Of a DNA stretch of 17,969 nucleotides, positions 7,443 to 14,655 are shown piece after piece. Under the pieces are notes generated by a model, which was not told where the DNA came from, searched no databases, and saw only the letters and a program-made list of their open reading frames with translations. Made by a program: the position numbers and the translations under genes. How positions within the stretch are numbered: position 1 is the first letter of the stretch; every line of letters starts with the position of its first letter. Source of the DNA: DATAXV01 sp036272915. GTDB taxonomy: Bacteria > Chloroflexota > Dormibacteria > Dormibacterales > Dormibacteraceae. Where the stretch lies: the NCBI GenBank assembly GCA_036272915.1, contig DATAXV010000083.1, positions 1 through 17,969 of the forward strand, read 5' to 3'.

Positions 7443-8432
7443 TCAGCGGAAGAGGGCACTGACGCTCCTGTTCTCGTGAACCCGGATGATCGCCTCGGCC
7501 AGGAGCGGCGACACGCTCAGCACCGTCAGCTTGGGGCTCGTCTTGTCCAGCGGGACCGGGATCGAGTCGGTGACGACGACCTCCTCGATCGGGGCCTGGG
7601 CGAGCTTCTCCGGCGCGTGGTTGCTGAGCACGGCGTGGGTGACGCAGGCGATGACGCGGCCCGCGCCGGCCTCCTTCAGCGCCCTGGCCACCTCGATCAG
7701 GGTGCCTCCGGTGGAGATGATGTCGTCGACCACGACGCAGTCGCGCCCGGCCACATCGCCGGCCACCTCCAGCACCTCGGAGACCTCGTCCTCCGGCCGG
7801 CGCTTGTAGGCGAAGACCAGAGGAGCGCCGAGCAGCCCCGCCATCGACTCCGCGCGCTTGGCGCCGCCGGCGTCGGGCGAGACCACGGCGACGCGGTGCA
7901 GACCGCGGTCGCGCAGGTAGGCGGCGAGGATGCGGTGGGCGGTCAGGTGGTCGGTGGGGACGTCGAAGAAGCCCTCGATGGCCTCGGTGTGGAGGTCGAG
8001 CAGGAGCAGGCGGTCGGCCCCGGCCAGGGTCAGGAAGTTGGCCATCAGCTTGGCGCTGATCGGCTCCCGCGGCTGTGACTTCCGCTCCTTCCGCGCGTAG
8101 CCGTAGTAGGGGACGACGGCGGTGATGCGCCCGGCCGAGGCCCGGCGCAGCGCGTCGAGGAGGATGAAGAGCTCCATCAGGTTCTCGTTCACCGGCGGGC
8201 AGGTGGGCTGGATCACGAAGACGTCGTGACCGCGCATGGAGTCCTGGATCTTGACGTCCAGCTCGCCGTCCGAGAAGCGGCGGATCCGGGGGTCGGTCAG
8301 GGGGAGTCCGAGCTCGGCGCCGATGCGCTCGCAGAGGGCGGGGTTCGCGGTCCCGCAGATCAGCTTGAGCTCCCCCCAGGGGGATGTGTCCTCGCTGGCG
8401 AACTCGACGGTGGTCTGCGGCCTGCCGATCAT
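7443..8432 (-). CDS. prs: Ribose-phosphate pyrophosphokinase (PRPP synthetase)
   Basis: Prs makes phosphoribosyl pyrophosphate from ribose-5-phosphate and ATP, the precursor for nucleotides, histidine and tryptophan. The 329 residues include RFSDGELDVKI (52-62), NENLMELFILLDALRRAS (83-99), the flexible loop YYGYARKERKSQPREPIS (109-126), DLHTEAIEGFFDVPTDHL (146-163), SPDAGGAKRA (185-194) and the PRPP loop VVDDIISTGGTL (234-245). The usual DLHxxQIQGFF reads DLHTEAIEGFF here, a modest deviation near the substrate site. About 20 extra N-terminal residues precede the conserved start. The ATG at 8432 is 8 nt after the glmU stop, and AGGAGGG overlaps that stop codon as its ribosome site. The glmU-prs pairing is also common in Firmicutes. 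Confidence 0.96.
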   Translation of the reverse strand: MIGRPQTTVEFASEDTSPWGELKLICGTANPALCERIGAELGLPLTDPRIRRFSDGELDVKIQDSMRGHDVFVIQPTCPPVNENLMELFILLDALRRASAGRITAVVPYYGYARKERKSQPREPISAKLMANFLTLAGADRLLLLDLHTEAIEGFFDVPTDHLTAHRILAAYLRDRGLHRVAVVSPDAGGAKRAESMAGLLGAPLVFAYKRRPEDEVSEVLEVAGDVAGRDCVVVDDIISTGGTLIEVARALKEAGAGRVIACVTHAVLSNHAPEKLAQAPIEEVVVTDSIPVPLDKTSPKLTVLSVSPLLAEAIIRVHENRSVSALFR

Positions 8433-8440
8433 CAGCCCTC

Positions 8441-9793
8441 CTATTCCGCCGGGGTTTCGGCCCGGCGCCTGCGTATGGCCCTGGCCGGCATACCCACCGC
8501 CAGGGAACCCGGGGGGACGTCATGGTTGACGATGGCCCCGGCGCCGGTGGCGGCGCCCTCCCCGATCGTGACCGGGGCGATGAGGACCGAGTCGCAGCCT
8601 ATGAACGCACCCCGACCGATCACGGTCGGGTTCTTGTCGCGTCCGTCGAAGTTGGCGCTGATCGTGCCCGCGCCGATGTTGACGTCCTCGCCGACCGTGG
8701 CGTCGCCGAGATACGAGAAGTGGCCCATCTTGGTGCCCCGGCCGAGCCGGGAGCGGACGATCTCGCCGAAGCTGCCGATGTGCACCCCGGGGCCGATGTC
8801 GGCGCCCGCTCGGAGCTTGGCGAAGGGACCGCAGTCGGAGCCCTCGGCCATCCGGGCGCCGCGCAGATGGGAGTGGGTGATGGTGACGCCGTCGCCGATG
8901 ACCGAGTCGGCGATGTCGGCGCCGGGCCCGATCCGGCAGCCGTCGCCGACGACGGTCTCGCCGCGGAGCATCGTCATCGGCTCAAGGACGGTGTCGGCCC
9001 CGACCCGGACCTGCGGCTCGACGTAGGTGGTGGCGGGGTCGACGACGGTCACCCCCTCCCGCATCAGCCGCTCCAGGACCCGGCCGCGGAGCGCCGCCTC
9101 GGCCTGGGCCAGCTGCACCCGGTCGTTGATGCCGAGCGCCTCGGTGCGATCCTCGATCGTCACCACCTCCACCGGGCGGAGGTCGTTGAAGACGTCGGTC
9201 AGGTAGTACTCGCCCTGCGCGTTGCTCGAGGTGAGACGGCTCAGGGCCAGGCTCAGGTCGGCCCCCCGGAAGCAGTACAGCCCGACGTTGATCTCGTCGC
9301 AGGCGCGCTCCTCGGGCGTGGCGTCGCGATGCTCGACGATCTTCAGGAAGGAGCCGTCGGCGCCGCGGATGACCCGGCCGTCGGGACGGCCCGCGTCCCG
9401 CACCGTGGCCAGCGTCGCCGCCGCCCCGGTCTCGCGATGGCGCCCGACCAGGCGGCTGACGGTCTCGCCCCGGAGCAGGGGCTGGTCGCCGTTGACGACG
9501 AGGACGTCACCCTCCTGCAGGAGCACATCGGGCACCTGCATGACGGCGTGCCCGGTCCCTCGCTGCTGGTGCTGGAAGACGATCTCGCAACGCCCCTCGA
9601 GATGGCGGGCGACGTCGGGCTGGGCCGGCGAGAGGACGGCGATCAGGCGGGTGACCCCAGCCGCCGCGCAGGCGTCCATGACCCGCTCCACCATGGGCCG
9701 GCCTCCGACCGGATGGAGCATCTTGGGCAAACGCGAGCGCATGCGCGTACCCAATCCAGCAGCTAGAACAACGGCCGAGAGTTGGTCTTGCAA
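8441..9793 (-). CDS. glmU: Bifunctional UDP-GlcNAc pyrophosphorylase / glucosamine-1-phosphate acetyltransferase
   Basis: GlmU acetylates glucosamine-1-phosphate and then uridylates it, making UDP-GlcNAc for peptidoglycan. The 450 residues carry the uridyltransferase motif LAAGLGTRMRSRLPKML (10-26), RGTGHAV, NGDQP with Mg ligand Asp103, and INVGLYCF. A left-handed beta-helix follows with hexapeptide repeats and the acetyltransferase residues Arg328, His358, Tyr361, Asn372 and Lys387. By alignment from memory, the lysine equivalent to E. coli Lys351 is Val346 here. The start is a TTG at 9793, because the nucleotide-binding motif begins only eight codons later and no earlier ATG or GTG fits. 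GGGGA lies upstream, and an exact TATAAT box sits 26 nt before the start. It is the first gene of the glmU-prs-corC operon. Confidence 0.96.
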   Translation of the reverse strand: MQDQLSAVVLAAGLGTRMRSRLPKMLHPVGGRPMVERVMDACAAAGVTRLIAVLSPAQPDVARHLEGRCEIVFQHQQRGTGHAVMQVPDVLLQEGDVLVVNGDQPLLRGETVSRLVGRHRETGAAATLATVRDAGRPDGRVIRGADGSFLKIVEHRDATPEERACDEINVGLYCFRGADLSLALSRLTSSNAQGEYYLTDVFNDLRPVEVVTIEDRTEALGINDRVQLAQAEAALRGRVLERLMREGVTVVDPATTYVEPQVRVGADTVLEPMTMLRGETVVGDGCRIGPGADIADSVIGDGVTITHSHLRGARMAEGSDCGPFAKLRAGADIGPGVHIGSFGEIVRSRLGRGTKMGHFSYLGDATVGEDVNIGAGTISANFDGRDKNPTVIGRGAFIGCDSVLIAPVTIGEGAATGAGAIVNHDVPPGSLAVGMPARAIRRRRAETPAE

Positions 9794-9819
9794 GAGCAGG
9801 TCCCCGTGGGATCGATCGG

Positions 9820-9825
9820 ATTATA
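9820..9825 (-). promoter_or_regulatory. Exact TATAAT -10 box upstream of glmU
   Basis: TATAAT on the minus strand stands out in this GC-rich sequence and ends 26 nt before the TTG start of glmU. Transcription would begin near 9813, giving a leader of about 20 nt. That leader contains a GGGGA ribosome-binding element. No recognisable -35 hexamer is found at 16-18 bp spacing. It is the likely promoter of the whole glmU-prs-corC operon. Confidence 0.55.
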
Positions 9826-9920
9826 CGGTCCGGAAGTGTAGCCCTCGCCGTCGGATCCCGAGGAGGAGGGCCGCCGGTCGGGGAGGCTCGGGAAGTGGAC
9901 AGAACTCCTGGAATAGTGCT

Positions 9921-9926
9921 TAGGAT
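9921..9926 (+). promoter_or_regulatory. Candidate -10 box for the SH3 lipoprotein gene
   Basis: TAGGAT ends 11 nt before the GTG at 9938. A TGGACA that resembles a -35 lies at 9896-9901, with a long 19-bp spacer. If used, the transcript would have almost no leader. The match is modest. Confidence 0.3.
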
Positions 9927-9937
9927 GACGGCCGACA

Positions 9938-10735
9938 GTGTGCGATCAAGCACGTCCCCACAGGGTCCATCGGATCGCGTGGTCGGGAACCGTGGCGCTC
10001 GGCTGCGCGGCGCTGACCCTGCTCCTGTCCTCATGTCTGGGTCAGGCGCGGGCGCCGGCACCCCACCACGTGGCCTCCGGGGCGCGGCAGGGGACGCCCG
10101 CGCCGGCGGTCGGCACCCCGGCCGCGGTCTGGGTCCTGACCCCGGTCGGCCTGAACCTGCATCAGCAGCCGTCGACCTCGGCGTCGGTCGTCCTGACCCT
10201 GGGCCAGGGGGCCAAGCTCACCGTCCTCGCCGGGCAGCGTGACGGCGGCCAGACCTGGTTCCACGTCAAGACCCAGAGCGGCAACGACGAGGGCTGGGTG
10301 GTCGACTCCGACCAGTACCTGACCGACGAGTCGGTGGAGACCCTGTCCGACGCCGGCGACGGCTACTCGATGCTCTACCCCTCCGGCTGGCAGGTGAAGA
10401 GCGGCAACCCGGCCACCCTCACCGCCAGCGCCGGCAGCACCGATGCCAAGGCCCTGGTGATCGCGGTGGCGGCGACCCAGGCCGCCCTGCCCTCGGTGCC
10501 GATGAGCCCCGGCACCGAGCAGCAGCAGGACGAGCCCCGCCAGCCCCTGGTGATCGCCGGCGTCACCTCCTTCGTCGTCGTCTATCACTCCGACGACGGG
10601 GATTGGGAGGTCGCGGCCGCCGCCACCGTCGGGGGCAAGGCCTACCTCTTCGACCTGACCCAGCCCGACCGGACCCAACCCGACCTCTCGCTGTTCGACG
10701 AGTTGACGAGCAGCGTCAGCGTGCCCCCGGTCTGA
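9938..10735 (+). CDS. SH3-domain lipoprotein with C-terminal PsbP/Mog1-like domain
   Basis: This is probably an exported lipoprotein of unknown function. The 265 residues begin with a basic, then hydrophobic signal peptide ending in a lipobox, LLLSSC, with Cys33 as the acylated residue. A low-complexity Ala/Pro linker follows. A bacterial SH3 (SH3_3-type) domain spans about 64-128, with GLNLHQQPSTSASVVLTL and the closing WVVDSDQYL. Such domains commonly bind cell-wall peptides. Residues 135-265 start GYSMLYPSGWQV, the opening seen in PsbP/Mog1-like secreted domains. The GTG start was chosen because it gives a complete signal peptide; a later GTG would remove the charged N-region. The gene is divergent from glmU, which suggests, but does not prove, a cell-envelope role. 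Confidence 0.75.
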   Translation: MCDQARPHRVHRIAWSGTVALGCAALTLLLSSCLGQARAPAPHHVASGARQGTPAPAVGTPAAVWVLTPVGLNLHQQPSTSASVVLTLGQGAKLTVLAGQRDGGQTWFHVKTQSGNDEGWVVDSDQYLTDESVETLSDAGDGYSMLYPSGWQVKSGNPATLTASAGSTDAKALVIAVAATQAALPSVPMSPGTEQQQDEPRQPLVIAGVTSFVVVYHSDDGDWEVAAAATVGGKAYLFDLTQPDRTQPDLSLFDELTSSVSVPPV

Positions 10736-10736
10736 C

Positions 10737-10771
10737 GCCCGGCGGCACCGGCACGGCGCCTTCGGCCGGGC
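10737..10771. terminator. GC-rich stem-loop between convergent genes, possible terminator
   Basis: GCCCGG at 10737-10742 and CCGGGC at 10766-10771 can pair around a GC-rich 23-nt loop that can itself fold. It sits right after the lipoprotein stop and just before the end of the opposing zinc-protein gene. There is no T-run on either side, so intrinsic termination is uncertain. Confidence 0.25.
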
Positions 10772-10776
10772 ACCGG

Positions 10777-11253
10777 TCATCCGCCGGCCGGGGACCCCGA
10801 CGGAGGCGCCTTCGAACAGCGGCCGTAGTGGTCGGCGAGGCCGGTGCTGCGGAGCCGGGCGCCGCACCAATGGCAGCGGACGGGCTGGTCGCGGCCCCAG
10901 CCGGCGCAGTCGTCGCAGCCTCGGCGCGCCCGATCCGCGCCCTCCCCGACGAGGACCATGCCCAGGCCGTGGCACTCCCGGCAGCCCCGCTCGGCCCAGC
11001 GCTTGACCAGGGCGCGGAAGGCCTGGTCCGGGCTGGCGCCGAGGCCGACCCAACCGGCGTCCTCGCCGTGCCACCAGGCGCTGGCCGCGACGTCGTCGCC
11101 GAAGGGCTGCGCCGGGACCTCCTCCGGATAGCAGCGGAACGCCGCCCAGCGCCCGCCCTCGTAGGTGCCGGCGTGCCGGGTCGGGATGATCGTGCAGGGA
11201 TAGAGGAGGGAGTGGGCGTCGGCCACCAGCCGCTCCAGCTCATCGCGCATCAC
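10777..11253 (-). CDS. Small zinc-binding protein: DnaJ-type CxxCxGxG pair plus C2HC finger, function unknown
   Basis: I do not recognise this 158-residue protein as a named family. Residues 1-90 form a soluble domain with TIIPTRHAGTYEGGRWAAF, FGDDVAASAWW and a helix ASPDQAFRALVKRWAERG. A zinc module follows: CRECHGLG (91-98) and CDDCAGWG (113-120) are two CxxCxGxG units, as in the zinc centre of DnaJ. After them C127-x2-C130-x11-H142-x3-C146 forms a C2HC finger. Regular cysteine spacing and normal codon use argue that it is real rather than a shadow frame. The start is GTG 11253 or the adjacent ATG 11250. A CATAAT box ends 7 nt upstream, with no Shine-Dalgarno. It is divergent from lon (130 bp between starts), so a protein-quality-control role is conceivable but only inferred. 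Confidence 0.75.
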   Translation of the reverse strand: MMRDELERLVADAHSLLYPCTIIPTRHAGTYEGGRWAAFRCYPEEVPAQPFGDDVAASAWWHGEDAGWVGLGASPDQAFRALVKRWAERGCRECHGLGMVLVGEGADRARRGCDDCAGWGRDQPVRCHWCGARLRSTGLADHYGRCSKAPPSGSPAGG

Positions 11254-11260
11254 GATCCGA

Positions 11261-11266
11261 ATTATG
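11261..11266 (-). promoter_or_regulatory. Candidate -10 box of the zinc-protein gene, leaderless spacing
   Basis: CATAAT on the minus strand ends 7 nt before the GTG at 11253. This is the spacing expected if transcription starts at the first codon. No ribosome site lies between, and no good -35 was found. Confidence 0.4.
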
Positions 11267-11303
11267 AACCAAACAGTTCGCTACCGTTCCAATCCATCCA
11301 GGA

Positions 11304-11327
11304 CCGGCCCGCCGGAACGCGGGCCGG
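11304..11327. repeat. Perfect 9-bp inverted repeat upstream of lon
   Basis: CCGGCCCGC at 11304-11312 and GCGGGCCGG at 11319-11327 are exact reverse complements around the loop CGGAAC. After one mismatch two more flanking base pairs can form. It lies in the 130-bp region between lon and the divergent zinc-protein gene. It could be an operator dimer site or an RNA hairpin. It does not resemble the CIRCE or HAIR heat-shock elements. Confidence 0.55.
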
Positions 11328-11345
11328 GCCGGCGGAGACCGGTCA

Positions 11346-11371
11346 GCCGCATACCCGCTCCTTGATGCGGC
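11346..11371 (+). repeat. Stem-loop immediately before the lon start
   Basis: GCCGCAT at 11346-11352 and ATGCGGC at 11365-11371 form a perfect 7-bp stem with a 12-nt loop, ending 12 nt before the lon ATG. If it is within the transcript it could influence translation. If not, it may be an operator. No Shine-Dalgarno sequence is visible between the stem and the ATG. Confidence 0.5.
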
Positions 11372-11383
11372 AAAGTTGTCTGA

Positions 11384-13777
11384 ATGTCCGAGCCCAGGGC
11401 GACCCAGTCCCTGCCCGTGCTGCCGCTCAAGAACGCGGTGGTGTTCCCTCAGCTGGTGGTGCCGCTGGCGGTGGGCAGGCCTCGCTCGCTCCGGCTGCTG
11501 GAGGACCTGCCTCCCGACGACCGGATCATGGCCGTGGCCGCCCAGTTCGACGAGCACGTCGAGGAGGCGCGCTGGGACGAGATCCGGCACATCGGCACCA
11601 GGGTCCGGGTCCAGCATCTGCTCAAGCTGCCCGACGGGACCGTCCAGATCGCCGTCCAGGGCCTGGAGCGGATCCGCCTGCTCCAGCAGGAGGGCGGGGA
11701 TTCCCCCTACCTGCGGGCCGAGGTCGAGGAGCTGCCCGAGGCCGGGGAGGATCCCCTTCCGGCGCTCGAGGAGGAGGCGCTGTCGCGCAGCGTCCGGGCC
11801 TCCTTCCAGCAGCTGGTGGCGATCGCGCCCTATCTCCCCTCCGAGCTGCTCCAGGCATCGCTGGCGATCGACGACGACGCCCATCTCACCTACTTCATCG
11901 CCCACCACATCCGCCTCTCGGTTGAGCAGCGACAGCGCCTGCTCGAGCTGGACGGTCCCAAGGCCAAGCTGCGCAGCCTGCTCGGCCTCATGGCCCATGA
12001 GCTCGAGGTGCTGGAGCTCGGCCGGCAGATCCAGTCCCAGGCCGAGGAGTCGATCGGCAAGTCGCAGCGCGAGTACTTCCTGCGCGAGCAATTGCGGGCG
12101 ATCCAGCGCGAGCTGGGCGAGCTCGACAGCGAGAGCGCCGAGATCTCCGAGCTCCGCGAGCGGCTGCAGCAGTCGGGCATGGCCGCCGAGGCCAGCCGCG
12201 AGGCCGAGCGCGAGCTGACCCGGCTGGAGCGGATCCCCTCGGCCTCGCCCGAGTCCTCGGTCATCCGCACCTACATCGAGCTCCTCCTCTCGCTGCCCTG
12301 GAACCGCTCGACCGAGGAGGTGATCGACGTCAATCACGCGCGGCGCGTGCTCGACACCGACCACTACGACCTGGAGAAGGTCAAGCAGCGGATCATCGAG
12401 CACCTGGCCGTCCGGCGGCTCAAGCAGGACCGCGGCAGCGAGGGCACCGGCCGCGAGCCGATCCTCTGCTTCGTCGGCCCGCCCGGCGTCGGCAAGACCT
12501 CCCTCGGCCAGTCCATCGCCCGGGCCATGGGCCGGAAGTTCGCCCGCGCCTCGCTGGGCGGCGTCCACGACGAGGCCGAGATCCGGGGCCACCGGCGGAC
12601 CTACATCGGGGCGATGCCGGGCCGGATCATCCAGGCCATCCGGCGGGCGGAATCGAATGACCCCGTCTTCATACTCGACGAGGTCGACAAGATCGGCGCC
12701 GACTGGCGCGGAGATCCCTCCTCGGCGCTGCTCGAGGTGCTCGACCCGGAGCAGAACAAGGACTTCAGGGACAACTACCTGGACGTCCCCTTCGACCTCT
12801 CCAAGGTCATGTTCATCTGCACCGCCAACACGCTCGATTCGGTGCCGCCCGCCCTTCGCGACCGGATGGAGGTGCTGCAGCTCTCCGGCTACACCGAGGA
12901 CGAGAAGGCCCAGATCGCGCGCCGCTTCCTGATCCCCAAGCAGATCCAGGCGCAGGGCCTGAAGCGCGGCGAGGTCCGCTTCAGCGACCGCTTCACCCGC
13001 CGGCTGATCCGGGACTACACCAGGGAGGCGGGCGTCCGCAATCTGGAGCGGGAGATCGCCGGCGTCCTCCGGCGGGCGGCGGCCGACATCGCCGGCGGCA
13101 CGGTGCAGGGCCCGATCGTGGTCGACCAGGCCCGGATCCGCGAGGCACTCGGCCGGCCGCGCTTCTTCAACGAGTCGGCCGAGCGTTTCGAGCGGCCCGG
13201 CGTCGCCACCGGCCTGACCTGGTCGCCGGTCGGCGGCGAGATCGTCTTCGTCGAGGCGGCGACCATGCCCGGCAAGGGCAAGCTGCAGCTCACCGGCCAG
13301 CTCGGCGAGGTGATGCGGGAGTCGGCCTCGGCCGCGCTGACCTATCTCAAGGCCAGGGCCGACGAGCTCGGCATCGAGCGCTCCTTGTTCGACGAGCGCG
13401 ACATCCACGTCCACGTCCCGGCCGGGGCCCAGCCCAAGGAGGGCCCGTCCGCCGGCGTGACGGTGCTGACCGCGATGGCCTCGATCCTGAGCGGGCGGAC
13501 GGTGGAGAGCGGGATGGCGATGACCGGCGAGATCACGCTTCGCGGGCGGGTGCTGCCCGTCGGCGGCATCAAGGAGAAGGTCCTCGCCGCCCACCGCGCC
13601 GGCATCCGGCGGGTGCTGGTGCCGAGCCGGAACGAGCCCGACCTCGACGACATCCCCAAGGACCTGCGCGACGAGCTCCAGATCGTGCTCATCGAGTCGA
13701 TCGACCAGGTCCTCGACCAGGCGCTGCCGGGACTGCTCCGGGACCGGGCCGCGGCGCGCCGGCGGGTGGCGCGGTAG
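11384..13777 (+). CDS. lon: ATP-dependent Lon protease
   Basis: Lon is the cytoplasmic AAA+ serine protease that removes misfolded and short-lived regulatory proteins. The 797 residues are full length for a LonA enzyme. The N-terminal LON substrate domain (about 10-200) begins LPVLPLKNAVVFPQLVVPL. A coiled region has SQREYFLREQLRAIQRELGE. The ATPase has Walker A GPPGVGKT (365-372), the motif YIGAMPGRIIQAI and Walker B VFILDEVDKIG. The protease domain has PKEGPSAGVTVLTA with catalytic Ser689 and GGIKEKVLAAHRAG with Lys732, matching E. coli Ser679 and Lys722. The ATG at 11384 has no clear Shine-Dalgarno, and two inverted repeats lie just upstream. I found no CIRCE or HAIR element, so any heat-shock control is unknown. 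Confidence 0.97.
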   Translation: MSEPRATQSLPVLPLKNAVVFPQLVVPLAVGRPRSLRLLEDLPPDDRIMAVAAQFDEHVEEARWDEIRHIGTRVRVQHLLKLPDGTVQIAVQGLERIRLLQQEGGDSPYLRAEVEELPEAGEDPLPALEEEALSRSVRASFQQLVAIAPYLPSELLQASLAIDDDAHLTYFIAHHIRLSVEQRQRLLELDGPKAKLRSLLGLMAHELEVLELGRQIQSQAEESIGKSQREYFLREQLRAIQRELGELDSESAEISELRERLQQSGMAAEASREAERELTRLERIPSASPESSVIRTYIELLLSLPWNRSTEEVIDVNHARRVLDTDHYDLEKVKQRIIEHLAVRRLKQDRGSEGTGREPILCFVGPPGVGKTSLGQSIARAMGRKFARASLGGVHDEAEIRGHRRTYIGAMPGRIIQAIRRAESNDPVFILDEVDKIGADWRGDPSSALLEVLDPEQNKDFRDNYLDVPFDLSKVMFICTANTLDSVPPALRDRMEVLQLSGYTEDEKAQIARRFLIPKQIQAQGLKRGEVRFSDRFTRRLIRDYTREAGVRNLEREIAGVLRRAAADIAGGTVQGPIVVDQARIREALGRPRFFNESAERFERPGVATGLTWSPVGGEIVFVEAATMPGKGKLQLTGQLGEVMRESASAALTYLKARADELGIERSLFDERDIHVHVPAGAQPKEGPSAGVTVLTAMASILSGRTVESGMAMTGEITLRGRVLPVGGIKEKVLAAHRAGIRRVLVPSRNEPDLDDIPKDLRDELQIVLIESIDQVLDQALPGLLRDRAAARRRVAR

Positions 13778-13805
13778 CCGGCCGCCCACGCGCCGGCCCG
13801 GGCGG

Positions 13806-14216
13806 TCAGGCCCGGTCGGCGCCCTCCTCGTCGGCTGGGCGCGAGTCGCCCCGCACCGTGCGCAGGCGGCCTCTGACCGCCTGCAGGTCCGGCGGCACGG
13901 CACGTTCGACCGCCTCGCGCCCGGTCACGATCGCACGTTTGATCTGAGGACCGGCCCCACCCAGCTCCTCGAGCTGACGCCGCAGCCGGCGGCGGTACCG
14001 CCAGAGCAGGACGCCCGCGCCGGCGACGCCGGCGACGCCGGCGACGAACCCGAGCAGGCCCAGCCTCGACGGCTTCGGCCGGAGCCGGTATTCGAGGAGG
14101 ACCAGGCTGTCGGCGAGGCGCTCCCTGACGTCATCGAGCTCCGGACCGTCGAGGTCACCGTCGGCCGCCAGCATCAGATCCTCGGCGGCCTTCCGCAAGC
14201 GCTGGCTTTTTCGCAC
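13806..14216 (-). CDS. Small single-span membrane protein, function unknown
   Basis: The 136-residue protein has an acidic N-terminal helix region (about 10-45, with DLMLAADGDLDGPELDDVRE). One hydrophobic segment follows at about 50-71 (LGLLGFVAGVAGVAGAGVLL), then a very basic stretch WRYRRRLRRQLEEL and a charged tail. It has the look of a DUF-type membrane-anchored coiled protein, but I cannot name a family. The start is GTG 14216, supported by AAAAGGGGGTG just upstream. The frame stays open further upstream into an antitoxin-like sequence, so a longer 231-residue product from 14501 cannot be excluded. The membrane segment is partly encoded by three perfect 9-bp repeats. The gene converges on lon with 28 bp between the stops. 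Confidence 0.6.
   Translation of the reverse strand: MRKSQRLRKAAEDLMLAADGDLDGPELDDVRERLADSLVLLEYRLRPKPSRLGLLGFVAGVAGVAGAGVLLWRYRRRLRRQLEELGGAGPQIKRAIVTGREAVERAVPPDLQAVRGRLRTVRGDSRPADEEGADRA
14019..14045. repeat. Three perfect tandem copies of a 9-bp unit
   Basis: GCCGGCGAC is repeated three times without interruption. On the minus strand it encodes the Val-Ala-Gly repeats (VAGVAGVAG) of the transmembrane segment in the small membrane protein. Because the unit is a multiple of three, copy-number slippage would lengthen or shorten the membrane helix without breaking the frame. Confidence 0.8.
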
Positions 14217-14333
14217 AGGACACCCCCTTTTGAGAACCGGCACCTTCGAGTCTGCCCCTCGCCGCCCCTCCGATGCGAGCCGATCGACATCGCCGTCCCA
14301 CCGATCGCGATGCGCGTGAGGGACCTCGCTCGT

Positions 14334-14501
14334 CGAGCGCGCCGAGGCGGCGAGGAGAGCCCTGAACAGTCCGGCGGCGGCCGCGGGCGGCCGCACCGCC
14401 TCGGCAAGGATCGCGCGCACCTCCGATTCCATCGAGCGGTGCCGGGCCGCGCGCGCTCGAGGTAGTCGCCACACCGTCTCAACGAGGTTGTCGATCTTCA
14501 A
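14334..14501 (-). pseudogene. FitA/VapB-like ribbon-helix-helix antitoxin remnant without a toxin
   Basis: The frame reads KIDNLVETVWRLPRARAARH followed by RSMESEVRAILAEAVRPP. It closely resembles the FitA-type ribbon-helix-helix antitoxin core, usually x-IRNLDxxVxxRLRxRAARHGRSMExEVRxILxEAV. Two oddities suggest decay. The Gly normally between RH and RS is missing, and LP replaces part of the RLR helix start. There is no ATG; a TTG at 14501 is the first possible start and has no good ribosome site. No PIN-domain toxin (VapC/FitB) follows. Past residue 56 the frame loses all resemblance and then runs into the small membrane protein. It could instead be a functional orphan DNA-binding N-domain fused to that protein, which I think less likely. 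Confidence 0.5.
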
Positions 14502-14655
14502 GCGGCCGGTGGACGACCTCCGAACGCCGGTGGCGTCAGAGGCGACCGAAACAGCGCCGGCGGCGAAGGGGAGATGATGTCGAGATGGAGGCCATCACCC
14601 ACGTCGCCCCGTCCCGACCGGAGCGTCCCGGCCGCCCGTGCTGCGGAGCCGGCCG

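Noticed and set aside
11254..11383. Heat-shock operators CIRCE or HAIR before lon
   Set aside because: Neither TTAGCACTC-N9-GAGTGCTAA nor CTTGAGT-N7-ACTCAAG occurs; the inverted repeats present are different.
13778..13805. Possible terminator between lon and the convergent membrane-protein gene
   Set aside because: Two GCCGGC copies could pair, but the hexamer is self-complementary and common in this GC-rich DNA, and no T-run follows.
11240..13903. An 887-codon open frame on the minus strand opposite lon
   Set aside because: The translation is low complexity and mirrors lon codons; the lon motifs are complete on the other strand.
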